Positions 34,431 through 43,154 are shown, counted from the stretch's first letter. The stretch: 64,000 nucleotides of DNA from CBDBJL01 sp965206365 (GCA_965206365.1 CBDBJL010000016.1:124001-188000), one strand, 5' to 3'. The notes: a model not told the origin generated them from the letters alone. A program made the numbers and translations.

Positions 34431-35192
34431 AGTATAGCATACTTCGTTTGGGATGGGAACTATAGCATTATTTTCAAAAGCCGATATTCCATAATAAGTA
34501 TAGCATACTTCGTTTGGGATGGGAACTATAGCTACCAATACGTTGCATTTGCCCAAGAAATCAGTATAGCATACTTCGTTTGGGATGGGAACTATAGCTT
34601 GCGGCTCGTATTTTGGTAGAACAATTAAAGTATAGCATACTTCGTTTGGGATGGGAACTATAGCAAGATAATCCAAAAATCCATGTTAAAATCAAGTATA
34701 GCATACTTCGTTTGGGATGGGAACTATAGCATCAACCATTCAATCACTGCAGCAAAGTCAAGTATAGCATACTTCGTTTGGGATGGGAACTATAGCTAGC
34801 AACAGTGCCAGCAATGGTAAAACGCAAGTATAGCATACTTCGTTTGGGATGGGAACTATAGCAAAATATGATCAAGGGGTTCGTGACGTTTAAGTATAGC
34901 ATACTTCGTTTGGGATGGGAACTATAGCATCAAACAGCAACAAGCTTGGCAAATAACTAGTATAGCATACTTCGTTTGGGATGGGAACTATAGCCAACGC
35001 GGGTTTCGCCGTAAGCTTGCTTGGAGTATAGCATACTTCGTTTGGGATGGGAACTATAGCCAACAGGCAAATGCAAGTTCGACATTGTTGAGTATAGCAT
35101 ACTTCGTTTGGGATGGGAACTATAGCTAGCAACAGTGCCAGCAATGGTAAAACGCAAGTATAGCATACTTCGTTTGGGATGGGAACTATAGC
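34431..35192 (-). CRISPR. Type II-C CRISPR array, 12 repeats and 11 spacers
   Basis: Twelve identical 36-bp repeats begin every 66 bases from 34431 to 35157, separated by eleven 30-base spacers. On the plus strand the repeat begins AGTATAGCATACTTCG and ends GATGGGAACTATAGC. By comparison with Neisseria II-C repeats the crRNA strand is the minus strand, where the repeat begins GCTATAGTTCCC and ends TGCTATACT. That end is an extended -10 promoter (TGNTATAMT type) abutting each spacer, as in Neisseria and Campylobacter II-C arrays whose crRNAs start inside the spacer. Spacer 6 (34797-34826) and spacer 11 (35127-35156) are identical. A thirteenth, degenerate repeat lies at 37519-37554. Confidence 0.98.
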
Positions 35193-35725
35193 TCGTTTAC
35201 GGTAATATCGTAAAATGGTTCTATGCGTTCTAGTTTTTTAGTCCTTTCTTGGGGGTTAATTTTACCGTCTCCGTCTTCATCGCCTTTTAAAAAGGCTTCT
35301 TGTAGTGCTTCATGGGCACTGCAATCAACCGCTTGTGGGTCAAAATTCCAAAAGCGGTCGCGTAAATGTTTTTTTATTAAAGCTGATACTGTCCTTAGCT
35401 CGCAGGTGATGTTGGTTAGATGCTGAACGCACGTATCGCAACCAACAACACCCGATAGGCTTGCCACTGTCCCCGTAACCTCTGCCATACCGTCAAGATC
35501 CGCAACAGTTTCAGTGATCCCGGCTTCGATATCTCTAAATGTAGAGGATTGTTGCCGTGCAACATTGGTAAGGTTAATGCCGTTATTAGCAATAGATAAT
35601 AAGTGTGCTGTATTTGCTGGGTTAGCATAAGCTTTAGCTATTTCATAAAGTGGTTCACCATAGCGCAAGGTAATGAAGGATAAGATAATGGCAAGATAAA
35701 GCGATGAATGGTTGGGCTTTTCCAT
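35186..35725 (-). CDS. Exported T4SS-operon protein with an EF-hand loop, 3' end cut by repeat 12
   Basis: A 179-residue frame whose last residues (NEL, stop) come from DNA at the repeat border: the TAG lies in repeat 12, so the original C-terminus is lost. Residues 1-35 form a hydrophobic export signal or anchor (SSLYLAIILSFITLRYG). The central part is helical and Thr/Ala/Gly-rich with cysteines in GCDTCVQH. A canonical 12-residue EF-hand loop, DEDGDGKINPQE, has Asp at 1, 3 and 5, Gly at 6, Ile at 8 and Glu at 12. The VirB4-linked context suggests a VirB5-like or surface subunit, but I recognise no family. Confidence 0.55.
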   Translation of the reverse strand: MEKPNHSSLYLAIILSFITLRYGEPLYEIAKAYANPANTAHLLSIANNGINLTNVARQQSSTFRDIEAGITETVADLDGMAEVTGTVASLSGVVGCDTCVQHLTNITCELRTVSALIKKHLRDRFWNFDPQAVDCSAHEALQEAFLKGDEDGDGKINPQERTKKLERIEPFYDITVNEL

Positions 35726-35756
35726 GATTAAAGAGTCTTTTTATGTGGGTTTTATT

Positions 35757-36317
35757 TTATTTGGGGTTAATTACTTTATTATAAATTTTTAAATATTTAT
35801 GTCCGTTTGTAATTTCAGAATTTAACAAACAATTATTTTGATCAAAAACATAGATTGCTTTTTTTTCACCATCTGCTGTTCCTGCTGTACCAATAATTAA
35901 TGCGCTAGTGCCGTTGCTTTTGGTGATTTGATTAGCAACAGCAAGAGCCGCGCCTTTGCTTACATCTAACGTCTTGAACGGATTAAAATCAGACGCAACC
36001 TCTGCTTTAGACTGATATTGCTTGCAACCCTCTGATGCTTGCGCATTAACCATAATTAAAAAGGTAATGCCAGTAATCATGAAAATTATGGCTACAAAAC
36101 GATAGATAACATTCATTACTTTGGTAATGCCAGTTTCATCCCTATAGGCTTTGCAAATTAGCGGGTGGATAATATTTTCGGTGATTACATATCGGATTCT
36201 TTTAAATACAAAACTGCCTGTATTAAGCAAAAAAATGCCAAAATTACATAAAATGATATTCATAGCTTTTGTATCAAGCTGGTTGCCGATAAGTAGTCTT
36301 TTGGTAAGGTTATTCAT
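35757..36317 (-). CDS. T4SS-operon membrane/secreted protein
   Basis: A 186-residue protein whose ATG at 36317 has a strong ribosome site (AAGGAGATATATA). It contains two hydrophobic stretches, near residues 19-35 and 73-92 (FVAIIFMITGITFLIMVNAQA). The second is followed by a signal-peptidase-like AQAS and the soluble part EGCKQYQSKAEV...VFDQNNCLL. An internal ATG (residue 68) would give a plain secreted protein but has no ribosome site. It may be a fusion of a small membrane protein and an entry-exclusion-like lipoprotein. It lies between the VirB4 fragment and the EF-hand protein in the same direction. I recognise no family. Confidence 0.5.
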   Translation of the reverse strand: MNNLTKRLLIGNQLDTKAMNIILCNFGIFLLNTGSFVFKRIRYVITENIIHPLICKAYRDETGITKVMNVIYRFVAIIFMITGITFLIMVNAQASEGCKQYQSKAEVASDFNPFKTLDVSKGAALAVANQITKSNGTSALIIGTAGTADGEKKAIYVFDQNNCLLNSEITNGHKYLKIYNKVINPK

Positions 36318-36409
36318 TATATATCTCCTTAATGAAGGGTTAAAGAAAAAGGTATGTTTTGATAGCGCAAAAAATATGCCAAAAAATGTATGATAATGAT
36401 GTGATTTAA

Positions 36410-36469
36410 TTATTTGTTTATTTTATATTTATATTTGTCTAAGCATTCCTCCGCTTGTGCAGGGTTAGT
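36410..36469 (-). pseudogene. Remnant of a small secreted T4SS protein
   Basis: Minus-strand translation directly after the virB4 stop reads TNPAQAEECLDKYKYKINK, stop. It matches NSAQAEECLEKHKYEN of the small secreted protein at 22.1 kb. The signal peptide and start are missing, so only the mature N-terminus is left. Confidence 0.55.
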
Positions 36470-36474
36470 TAAAA

Positions 36475-37515
36475 TTATATATATTGTTGTTGCCAGCTTT
36501 CTGGATTCAATTCTTTTAGCATATTTACTTTTTTTACAGCTTCAGCCCCGCCTTCAAAGGTTTTAAGCGCGTTGCCTAAGCCTATTAGGTTAATGTCTAT
36601 GAAAGTTGATTGGGTATATTCTTCGTCTTGACGTTTGATTAGAATGGGTCTAACCGCGCCTCTAATCTCAAAGTTTCCTAGTACAAATTCTTTTTCGGTT
36701 TCAGTAAGTTTAAATTTATCTAATTCTTCAGGATTATCTGACGTTCTAGGAAAGAAAATAAATGTTTGAGTATTGGTAATTAATGAATTGCTGGTTTTGC
36801 CTAAGTTTGTGAGTCCTGAAACTTCTTGAAAGATAAGATTAAGAACACCATTGGATTTTCTGATGGTTCTGATATATTGTTGGATTTGCTCGGCGAAAAA
36901 TTTATCTTGTAGCAAGGTTGCGCTTTCATCAACAATCATTAATGAAGGTACTGAATTAGTTTCGCAATGATTTTGTATTTTGGTAAGAAAATATGAGATT
37001 AATACTCGGAATAGATTTTCATCTTTTATGACTTCATCCATGCCGGATGCCATAAATTGACTATTTGCAATATTAAAACTATCATGAATTCCATGAAAAA
37101 TTTCCTTATATTTGCCGTCTGCGAAAGGACGTAAAAGGTCTTTAAATTTGCTTTGTGGGATGGCTTTGTACCATGTTTTTTTGAAGGTGGTTTTTTCAAG
37201 AGAGAACGAATTTTGAATAGATTCTTGGATGATTTCTTCGTATTCTGTATTATTTACAGAGATTCCAGCAATGGTTTTAAGAAAACTTGTTAAATTTTGT
37301 ACATATAGAGATTTATTAGGAATATCAAATGGATTTAGATCTAATTTATCAACGTTTAACATTAGATATTTACCGTCAATTACTTTACTGAATACTTCCA
37401 TGCCTCGCTTAATATCAAATCCATAGACTTTTAACTTTCTGTAGCGTGCGATTGCTTGAGCCGCGAGGAATAATATCAAAACTGTCTTCCCACTGCCTGA
37501 GGGTGCAAAAATCAT
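36475..37515 (-). pseudogene. virB4: VirB4-type T4SS ATPase, C-terminal domain only
   Basis: About 347 residues beginning exactly at the Walker A strand: SMIFAPSGSGKTVLI. Downstream are the Walker B-like PSLMIVDESATLLQD and the C-terminal LNLIFQEVSGLTNLGKTSNSL, typical of VirB4/TraC hexameric ATPases that energise conjugative pilus assembly. Intact VirB4 is about 800 residues, so more than half is missing at the N-terminus. The break is the border of the degenerate CRISPR repeat at 37519; an open frame runs into the repeat (MAPIPNEVCYT) as an artefact. The C-terminus is complete. It is homologous to the decayed copy at 22.3 kb. The repeat's TGCTATACT could drive its transcription. Confidence 0.8.
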
Positions 37516-37518
37516 GCT

Positions 37519-37554
37519 AGTATAGCATACTTCGTTTGGGATGGGGGCCATAGC
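37519..37554 (-). repeat. Degenerate terminal CRISPR repeat
   Basis: This matches the array repeat at 33 of 36 positions. In crRNA orientation it begins GCTATGGCCCCC instead of GCTATAGTTCCC (three transitions), while the 24 downstream bases including TGCTATACT are unchanged. Degenerate repeats usually mark the oldest, leader-distal end of an array. It lies 2,326 bases from repeat 12. Confidence 0.93.
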
Positions 37555-37576
37555 CTGAAAAGCACACTCACCCTCT

Positions 37577-38413
37577 TCAAGTTTTTTTCAAGGAAATTAA
37601 TTTGTAAATTTTATATTTCTCAAAATTTTCTTGATTACGATTCTTGCTATACTTAAATTGGAGCTTAGCAATTTTTTTCCGTGAAAAATATTTAATAATG
37701 CCATAGATAATTTTTTTCCTATGCGTTAAAAATTTGTCTAAAATTTGACACACCGGTATTAACCGATTCACAATCACTTCATTCACCAAAGCCATGTTTG
37801 GCGAGACATTGCGCGTTACATCAAGATCAGAAATAATTTTATAATTACTTGCTGCGATTAACCGATCAAAATTACCAAGCGAATGCCCGCCCCCAAGTGG
37901 CGAGCGCCCGTCAATATTATCACGACTGAAAAAATCAAAAATCACAACATTCCCCAATGGAGTTAATATTTCATCCAGAACACGCAATGATTTTTCCATA
38001 TCAACATATTGAAAACTTTCACTAAAAAAAACCAAATCATACTTTATACCCGAATACAAACCTTTATCGATAAAATCTTCAAATCCACATTGATAAAAAA
38101 TTGCTTCCGATATTTCTCGACATTGCTGAATCATCATCTTAGATGGAATAATACCTTCAATATTTTGATAACCCATTGCCTCTAGCTTTTTGATATTTTG
38201 ACCAACCCCACAACCAACATCTAAAATTCGCGCCTGCTTATTCGATGAAATTAATTCTTCAATATGGCCAAAAAGAACCTCTGAATAACGTTCTTGCGCT
38301 GCAATGAAATCTTTGATTGTTGGGATCGCACCTTCTTGCCAAAAACCATAATGCAGATCCTCAACGTCTAATATTTTTTGGGCCATTACCAAACCCATTT
38401 CTTTACTATCCAT
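37577..38413 (-). CDS. SAM-dependent class I methyltransferase
   Basis: A 278-residue protein with the Rossmann SAM motif ARILDVGCGVGQNIKKLEA near residues 68-85 and an acidic post-motif. YDLVFFSESFQYVDMEKSL and PLGNVVIFDFFSRDN follow the usual class I pattern of small-molecule or lipid methyltransferases. ATG 38413 has AAGGGGG seven bases upstream and avoids running into tRNA-Trp. The C-terminal 60 residues are very basic (HRKKIIYGIIKYFSRKKIAK). It lies directly beyond the degenerate repeat, probably the native chromosomal flank. The substrate is unknown. Confidence 0.75.
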   Translation of the reverse strand: MDSKEMGLVMAQKILDVEDLHYGFWQEGAIPTIKDFIAAQERYSEVLFGHIEELISSNKQARILDVGCGVGQNIKKLEAMGYQNIEGIIPSKMMIQQCREISEAIFYQCGFEDFIDKGLYSGIKYDLVFFSESFQYVDMEKSLRVLDEILTPLGNVVIFDFFSRDNIDGRSPLGGGHSLGNFDRLIAASNYKIISDLDVTRNVSPNMALVNEVIVNRLIPVCQILDKFLTHRKKIIYGIIKYFSRKKIAKLQFKYSKNRNQENFEKYKIYKLISLKKT

Positions 38414-38482
38414 AGATTGCCCCCTTCTGCATCTGTTTTTAAGAACCAAAATCCTAAATATGCCATCCCCGATCCAAGAATA

Positions 38483-38558
38483 TGGCAGGAGCGGAGGGAC
38501 TTGAACCCGCAACCCCCGGTTTTGGAGACCGGTGCTCTACCAATTGAGCTACACTCCT
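38483..38558 (-). tRNA. tRNA-Trp (CCA)
   Basis: The minus-strand cloverleaf of 76 bases begins AGGAGTGTAGCTCAATTGG. It has anticodon loop CTCCAAA with CCA, T arm GCGGGTTCAAGTCCCTC and an encoded 3' CCA. It is paired with tRNA-Gly 27 bases upstream in transcription. Confidence 0.96.
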
Positions 38559-38585
38559 AAATATTGCCACTATCACTATGGTTTG

Positions 38586-38659
38586 TGGAGCGGGTGATGG
38601 GGATCGAACCCACACAGCTAGCTTGGAAGGCTAGAATTCTACCATTGAACTACACCCGC
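38586..38659 (-). tRNA. tRNA-Gly (UCC)
   Basis: The minus-strand cloverleaf of 74 bases begins GCGGGTGTAGTTCAATGG. It has anticodon stem-loop CTAGCCTTCCAAGCTAG (TCC), T arm GTGGGTTCGATCCCCAT and an encoded CCA. It precedes tRNA-Trp and is likely cotranscribed with it. Confidence 0.96.
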
Positions 38660-38792
38660 AAAATCACCCAAACATTCTTTGACAATAGGCTTTATGCTAC
38701 ATAGCAAAAAACCAAAGAATAAGCAAGCCCATCTTACGGCACTTCTTCGTAAAAATAACGATAACCAGTAGCCTTAATATCCTTCAGAGAGA

Positions 38793-39269
38793 TTAGTATG
38801 AATTTTGCGGTAGATCCGGTGCTATTGCCAGGCTTTGCCCATATTTGGCGGCTTCAACATGCATTCGAGTTTCAATTTGAACAATAATCTCTCGCAACCG
38901 TAAATCTTGCCCCAAATTCCCGCGCTGCGCTTGAATAAAGCGCGCAATCGCCTGCAATCTTTGCCCAGAAACTTTCCCTGCCAACAATTCATTTTGTAAT
39001 TGTCGTAAATGATGCAATAAAGCGTTACCATATTCATAGGCTTGTTTATTTTCTTCAACCCCAAATTGCGTTTCTTGTAAAGCTAATAATGCGGAAACCC
39101 CGGCATTCGCATAAACGTTATCAAGGCTATCCGTTGCTTCCACATCATCAATTTCGTCTTGCGCAGAGTTACTGCCACGAACCGCAAAAACCTTATCAAC
39201 ATGTTGCGATTTCTGACTACGTTTGAGGCTAGTTGTTTTGCCTACTGAGCTACCTGAACCAATTTTCAT
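38793..39269 (-). CDS. fliX: Flagellar assembly protein FliX
   Basis: A 158-residue protein typical of alphaproteobacterial FliX, a class II flagellar assembly and checkpoint factor that works with FlbD. It starts MKIGSGSSVGKTTSLKRSQK, has a variable acidic linker and the conserved helical core (ALLHHLRQLQNELLAGKVSG; LQAIARFIQAQRGNLGQDLR; LREIIVQIETRMHVEAAKYG). No other flagellar gene lies nearby. Together with two chemoreceptors it supports a motile cell. Confidence 0.85.
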   Translation of the reverse strand: MKIGSGSSVGKTTSLKRSQKSQHVDKVFAVRGSNSAQDEIDDVEATDSLDNVYANAGVSALLALQETQFGVEENKQAYEYGNALLHHLRQLQNELLAGKVSGQRLQAIARFIQAQRGNLGQDLRLREIIVQIETRMHVEAAKYGQSLAIAPDLPQNSY

Positions 39270-39399
39270 TTATCTACCTTTAATTACTTATCTACTCTTA
39301 TTACTTCCAAAGCCGGGCTGTCCCAAAGCTGGGTTATCAATGACGCAAAAACCTAAAGACTAACCCTCACCCTAACATGATTAGACACAAAACGCAAAA

Positions 39400-41871
39400 T
39401 TAAATATCCAGCTGATTCACCTCAAGGGCATGCTGTTGAATAAACTCACGCCTTGGCACCACATCATCGCCCATTAAGGTAGAGAAAATAGTTTCCGCAT
39501 CATCGCAATGCCCTATCTTCACCTGTACCAACGACCTAATCTCAGGATCTAACGTTGTTTCCCATAATTGTTCCGGGTTCATTTCACCCAAGCCTTTATA
39601 GCGTTGAATCGCAACCCCTTTGCGCCCCGCCGTGAAAATATAATCAGCAAGCGCAACGGGACCATAAATAATGTGCTCTTGCCCATCACCGATTAATTTT
39701 ACCGGTTGCAAAAACATTTTTTGCAACAGCCCCGTCATTTTATCAAGCTGGATCGCCTCACTACTTCTTAAAGCCTCCCAATCCAAGCAAATCATACGTT
39801 CAATACCATCTTCAATTAATCCAAATACAATGCCAGCCACATCGATCCTGCCGTACCAATCCACTTCCTCTACATTCCCAAGCCCATTCATTCGCTTGGC
39901 CAAATATTCTACCGCCTGTTTCAACTTGCTAGACTCCCCTAACAATTCCGTATTAAAAATACCGCTAATTGCCGCCTGTTCAATAATGCCCTGATGCCCA
40001 CATTTACGACTTAAACCTTGCATCAACCGTTTCGCATGCGAAATTTGTAGAATTAAATCTTGATATTCCTGACCATTATATTCGATACCACCTTTCAAAC
40101 ATAAACTAGATTTTGCAATGCCATTGGCAATCAAATAACTTTCCAAAGCACGTTCATCTTTCAAATAAACAATTTTTTCGCCCCGTTTCGCGCGAAATAA
40201 CGGAGGTTTGGCAATATAAATATGCCCACGATCAATTAATTCACCCATTTGCCGAAAAAAGAAAGTCAGAAGCAAAGTTCGAATATGGCTACCATCAACA
40301 TCGGCATCTGTCATAATAATAATTTTATGATACCGTAATTTATCAATATTAAAATCATCTTTGCCATAGCCGGTACCATAGCCGGTTCCTAAGGCATTAA
40401 TTAAAGTGCCAATTTCTTGCGAAGCGATAATTTTATCGGCTCGCGCCCGCTCAACATTCAAAATTTTCCCTCGAAGCGGTAAAATCGCTTGAGTTCGCCG
40501 ATCCCGCCCCTGTTTTGCCGACCCCCCCGCAGAATCACCCTCAACAATAAATAATTCTGAAAATTCTGGTCTTCGTTCCTGACAATCGGCAAGTTTCCCC
40601 GGCAAATTGCTAATATCCAAGGCACCTTTGCGGCGAGTCAATTCCCGTGCCCGCCTTGCGGCTTCGCGCGCTGTTGCCGCTTCAATAATTTTTGCCACAA
40701 TTTTTTTGCATGCGGCTGGGTGTTCTTCCAACCATTGTTCAAGGCGAGGACTCATAATTGCCTCTACCGCAGTTCGCACCCCTGATGAAATTAATTTATC
40801 TTTCGTCTGCGACGAGAATTTAGGATCAGGCACTTTTACCGAAAGCACACAAGTAAGCCCTTCACGAACATCATCACCAGTAAGGCTTAATTTATCTTTT
40901 TTACTATTTTTTTGTATATATTGGTTCATTTGCCGCGTTAATGTAGCGCGAAACCCGGCCATATGCGTGCCGCCATCGCGCTGCGGAATATTATTGGTGA
41001 AACATAAAACCGTCTCATGATAACTATCATTCCATTCCAGTGCTAATTCTAAAGTAATTCCGTCACTCTCACCAATTATATAAATAACTTCATCATGAAG
41101 AACTGTTTTCGAACTATCCAGCCATTCCACATAAGCTTTCACCCCCCCTTCAAATTGAAACTCCCTATGAATATGTTCAGCATGGCGCTGATCACTTAAA
41201 CGCACACATACGCCTGAATTTAGCAATGCCAATTCTCGAATTCGTCGCTCTAACGTTAAAAAATCAAATTCGGTTCCGGTAAAAACATCCGATGAGGGCA
41301 TAAATTGGATCTTAGTTCCGGTTTCATGAATAGGGCAACCGCCCATAACAGCCAATGGCGCGCAAGCATCACCATTTTCAAACCGCATCTGATAAACTTG
41401 CCCTTGCCGTTTAATGGATAATAGCAGCCATGAAGATAGCGCATTCACTACCGAAACCCCAACACCATGCAATCCCCCTGAAATTTTATAGCTATTATTG
41501 TCAAACTTGCCCCCAGCATGAAGCTGGGTCATAATCACTTGAGCCGCCGAAACCCCCTCTTCTTCATGGATATCTGTTGGAATTCCGCGCCCATTATCGA
41601 TAATGGTTACCGAACCTTCTGGTAATAATTGCACGCTAATAATATCACAATGCCCCGCAAGAGATTCATCGATGGCATTATCCAAAATTTCATAAACCAT
41701 GTGATGCAGACCCGAGCCATCATCAGTATCGCCAATATACATGCCAGGCCTTTTGCGCACTGCATCCAGCCCGCGCAACACCTGAATAGATTGTGCATCA
41801 TATTCATCACTATCAGTAACAATATCCCCTTCTTCTTCTACAGGAATTTCTTCATCATTATATTGTGACAT
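39400..41871 (-). CDS. gyrB: DNA gyrase subunit B
   Basis: An ATPase subunit of gyrase with 823 residues. The GHKL ATPase has VYEILDNAIDESLAGH and KISGGLHGVGVSVVNALS. The TOPRIM domain has FIVEGDSAGGSAKQGRDR, LPLRGKILNVE and MTDADVDGSHIRTLL. The C-terminal RYKGLGEMNPEQLWETTLDP is diagnostic. ATG 41871 follows a GTG at 41874, with AAGG upstream. It is followed upstream on the same strand by recF and dnaN (order dnaN-recF-gyrB), a common replication gene block without dnaA here. Confidence 0.97.
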   Translation of the reverse strand: MSQYNDEEIPVEEEGDIVTDSDEYDAQSIQVLRGLDAVRKRPGMYIGDTDDGSGLHHMVYEILDNAIDESLAGHCDIISVQLLPEGSVTIIDNGRGIPTDIHEEEGVSAAQVIMTQLHAGGKFDNNSYKISGGLHGVGVSVVNALSSWLLLSIKRQGQVYQMRFENGDACAPLAVMGGCPIHETGTKIQFMPSSDVFTGTEFDFLTLERRIRELALLNSGVCVRLSDQRHAEHIHREFQFEGGVKAYVEWLDSSKTVLHDEVIYIIGESDGITLELALEWNDSYHETVLCFTNNIPQRDGGTHMAGFRATLTRQMNQYIQKNSKKDKLSLTGDDVREGLTCVLSVKVPDPKFSSQTKDKLISSGVRTAVEAIMSPRLEQWLEEHPAACKKIVAKIIEAATAREAARRARELTRRKGALDISNLPGKLADCQERRPEFSELFIVEGDSAGGSAKQGRDRRTQAILPLRGKILNVERARADKIIASQEIGTLINALGTGYGTGYGKDDFNIDKLRYHKIIIMTDADVDGSHIRTLLLTFFFRQMGELIDRGHIYIAKPPLFRAKRGEKIVYLKDERALESYLIANGIAKSSLCLKGGIEYNGQEYQDLILQISHAKRLMQGLSRKCGHQGIIEQAAISGIFNTELLGESSKLKQAVEYLAKRMNGLGNVEEVDWYGRIDVAGIVFGLIEDGIERMICLDWEALRSSEAIQLDKMTGLLQKMFLQPVKLIGDGQEHIIYGPVALADYIFTAGRKGVAIQRYKGLGEMNPEQLWETTLDPEIRSLVQVKIGHCDDAETIFSTLMGDDVVPRREFIQQHALEVNQLDI

Positions 41872-41945
41872 CACTGACCTTAAAGCTTAATTTTTAGAAA
41901 AAACACAATTCTTCTGCAAAGAATATGCACAGAAAATTAGTAACC

Positions 41946-43154
41946 CTAATCTAACTTATAATGAAGGTATTTGTCATCTAAATACTGCAGAAAAACTGCA
42001 TCTGTACCCGTAAAAAACAACTGAACATCCAAATGCAACAAATAATCGTATAAAAATTGTAAATGCTGAGAATCAAGATGGGCCCCAATATCATCAAGTA
42101 ATAAAATTGGACGCGGCCCCATCTCACCAAGCATTAATTGTAATTGTGCCAAAATTAACGAAAGCAAAATAATTTTTTGTTCCCCTGTTGAGCAAGATTG
42201 CGCCAAAACAGAGAAAGATTTAGCTTCAGAGCCAAAATCTTTGTTGCCAAGATCAGAATGAGAAGGACATTGATAATATCGAATAACAATATCAGTTAAA
42301 TGTACCCCATAATGGGTTCGATTATAGGTTTGGTCACGCTTTCGATTATCGAATAATTTTTGCTGATAATCTTGTTCGCCTTGAACCGCCCCACCATCCA
42401 AAATTTTAGGGTCATTGCCGCCGGTTAGCTCCATGATAATGCTAGGGAAATTGACAATTTTTGGTATATGGGTAATTTGATTTAATCGAAAAACAATCTG
42501 CTTGCGCATCACCGCAATCGAAACCGCTCGCATTGCCATTTCTTGCTCGATAATATCCAACCAAGTTTTATTCCCTCCTTGCAGTAATAAAATTAATCGC
42601 TCACGCATTTGTTGCTCGTAAGCTTTCAGCCGACCATAATGACTTTTATCAAACAAAATAGCCGTGCGATCGATGAATTTCAATCGTGCCATCCGTCCAT
42701 CTTGAAATAACCGCGCCATTTGGGGAACATACCATAACATTCGCAAATGTTCATCTAAAGCTTGTTGTGACGATTTCTCATTGCCGTTAATCATAATATG
42801 GCGACGTTTTTGATGGAAACTATTTTCCGAATTTTGCTGACACGAAAACCCTGTTGCCAAACGCGTTAATTGAGCATTATTGGCAACAACCGCCTGAATT
42901 CCCCAATCACGGATCAGTCGTGGCGATGTTAATTCTGGATTTGCCAAAGCATCATTGGGGTGAACCGCAAAGGGCAGAATATCTTCCAGTTTTGCATTTC
43001 GTAACCCCCGGCCTGAAACTAAAAATGATAACGCCTCTAAACAGTTGGTTTTGCCAGCACCGTTACTTCCTGTAAACAGAACCACACGACTCTCTGTAGC
43101 AAATTGTGCTTGCCGATGATTGCGAAAATGAGAAAGTGAAAATTCCTTAATCAC
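41946..43154 (-). CDS. recF: DNA replication and repair protein RecF
   Basis: A 402-residue SMC-like ATPase that helps load RecA at gaps. It starts IKEFSLSHFRNHRQAQF, with Walker A FTGSNGAGKTNCLEALSFL, signature SCSTGEQKIILLSLILAQL and Walker B RPILLLDDIGAHLD. The start codon is GTG at 43154 and no strong ribosome site is visible. It lies between dnaN and gyrB. Length is slightly above the usual 360-380 residues. Confidence 0.92.
   Translation of the reverse strand: MIKEFSLSHFRNHRQAQFATESRVVLFTGSNGAGKTNCLEALSFLVSGRGLRNAKLEDILPFAVHPNDALANPELTSPRLIRDWGIQAVVANNAQLTRLATGFSCQQNSENSFHQKRRHIMINGNEKSSQQALDEHLRMLWYVPQMARLFQDGRMARLKFIDRTAILFDKSHYGRLKAYEQQMRERLILLLQGGNKTWLDIIEQEMAMRAVSIAVMRKQIVFRLNQITHIPKIVNFPSIIMELTGGNDPKILDGGAVQGEQDYQQKLFDNRKRDQTYNRTHYGVHLTDIVIRYYQCPSHSDLGNKDFGSEAKSFSVLAQSCSTGEQKIILLSLILAQLQLMLGEMGPRPILLLDDIGAHLDSQHLQFLYDYLLHLDVQLFFTGTDAVFLQYLDDKYLHYKLD

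Larger units (their letters stand above)
35193..37518 (-). mobile_element. T4SS operon fragment lying between repeat 12 and the terminal degenerate repeat
   Basis: These 2,326 bases sit exactly between two CRISPR repeats. They carry, all on the minus strand, a VirB4 fragment whose N-terminal part is missing, a remnant of a small secreted protein, a 186-residue membrane/secreted protein, and a 179-residue protein whose stop codon is supplied by repeat 12. Both ends coincide with repeat borders and cut genes. No insertion sequence ends, transposase or integrase is visible. The fragment therefore occupies the place of one very large spacer. Confidence 0.75.

Noticed and set aside
34410..35166. 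Minus-strand frames repeating AIVPIPNEVCYT
   Set aside because: The 66-base period of repeat plus spacer is divisible by three, so the array reads open by chance; these are CRISPR repeats, not genes.
35193..37518. Spacers of this array targeting the inserted T4SS fragment itself
   Set aside because: By eye no spacer or reverse complement matches the insert beyond about 11 bases (CCAGCAATGGT near 37264), which is expected by chance; an alignment search would settle it.
37516..37551. Start of the VirB4 fragment inside the degenerate repeat (MAPIPNEVCYT)
   Set aside because: Those residues are a translation of the repeat; VirB4 homology begins after the repeat border.
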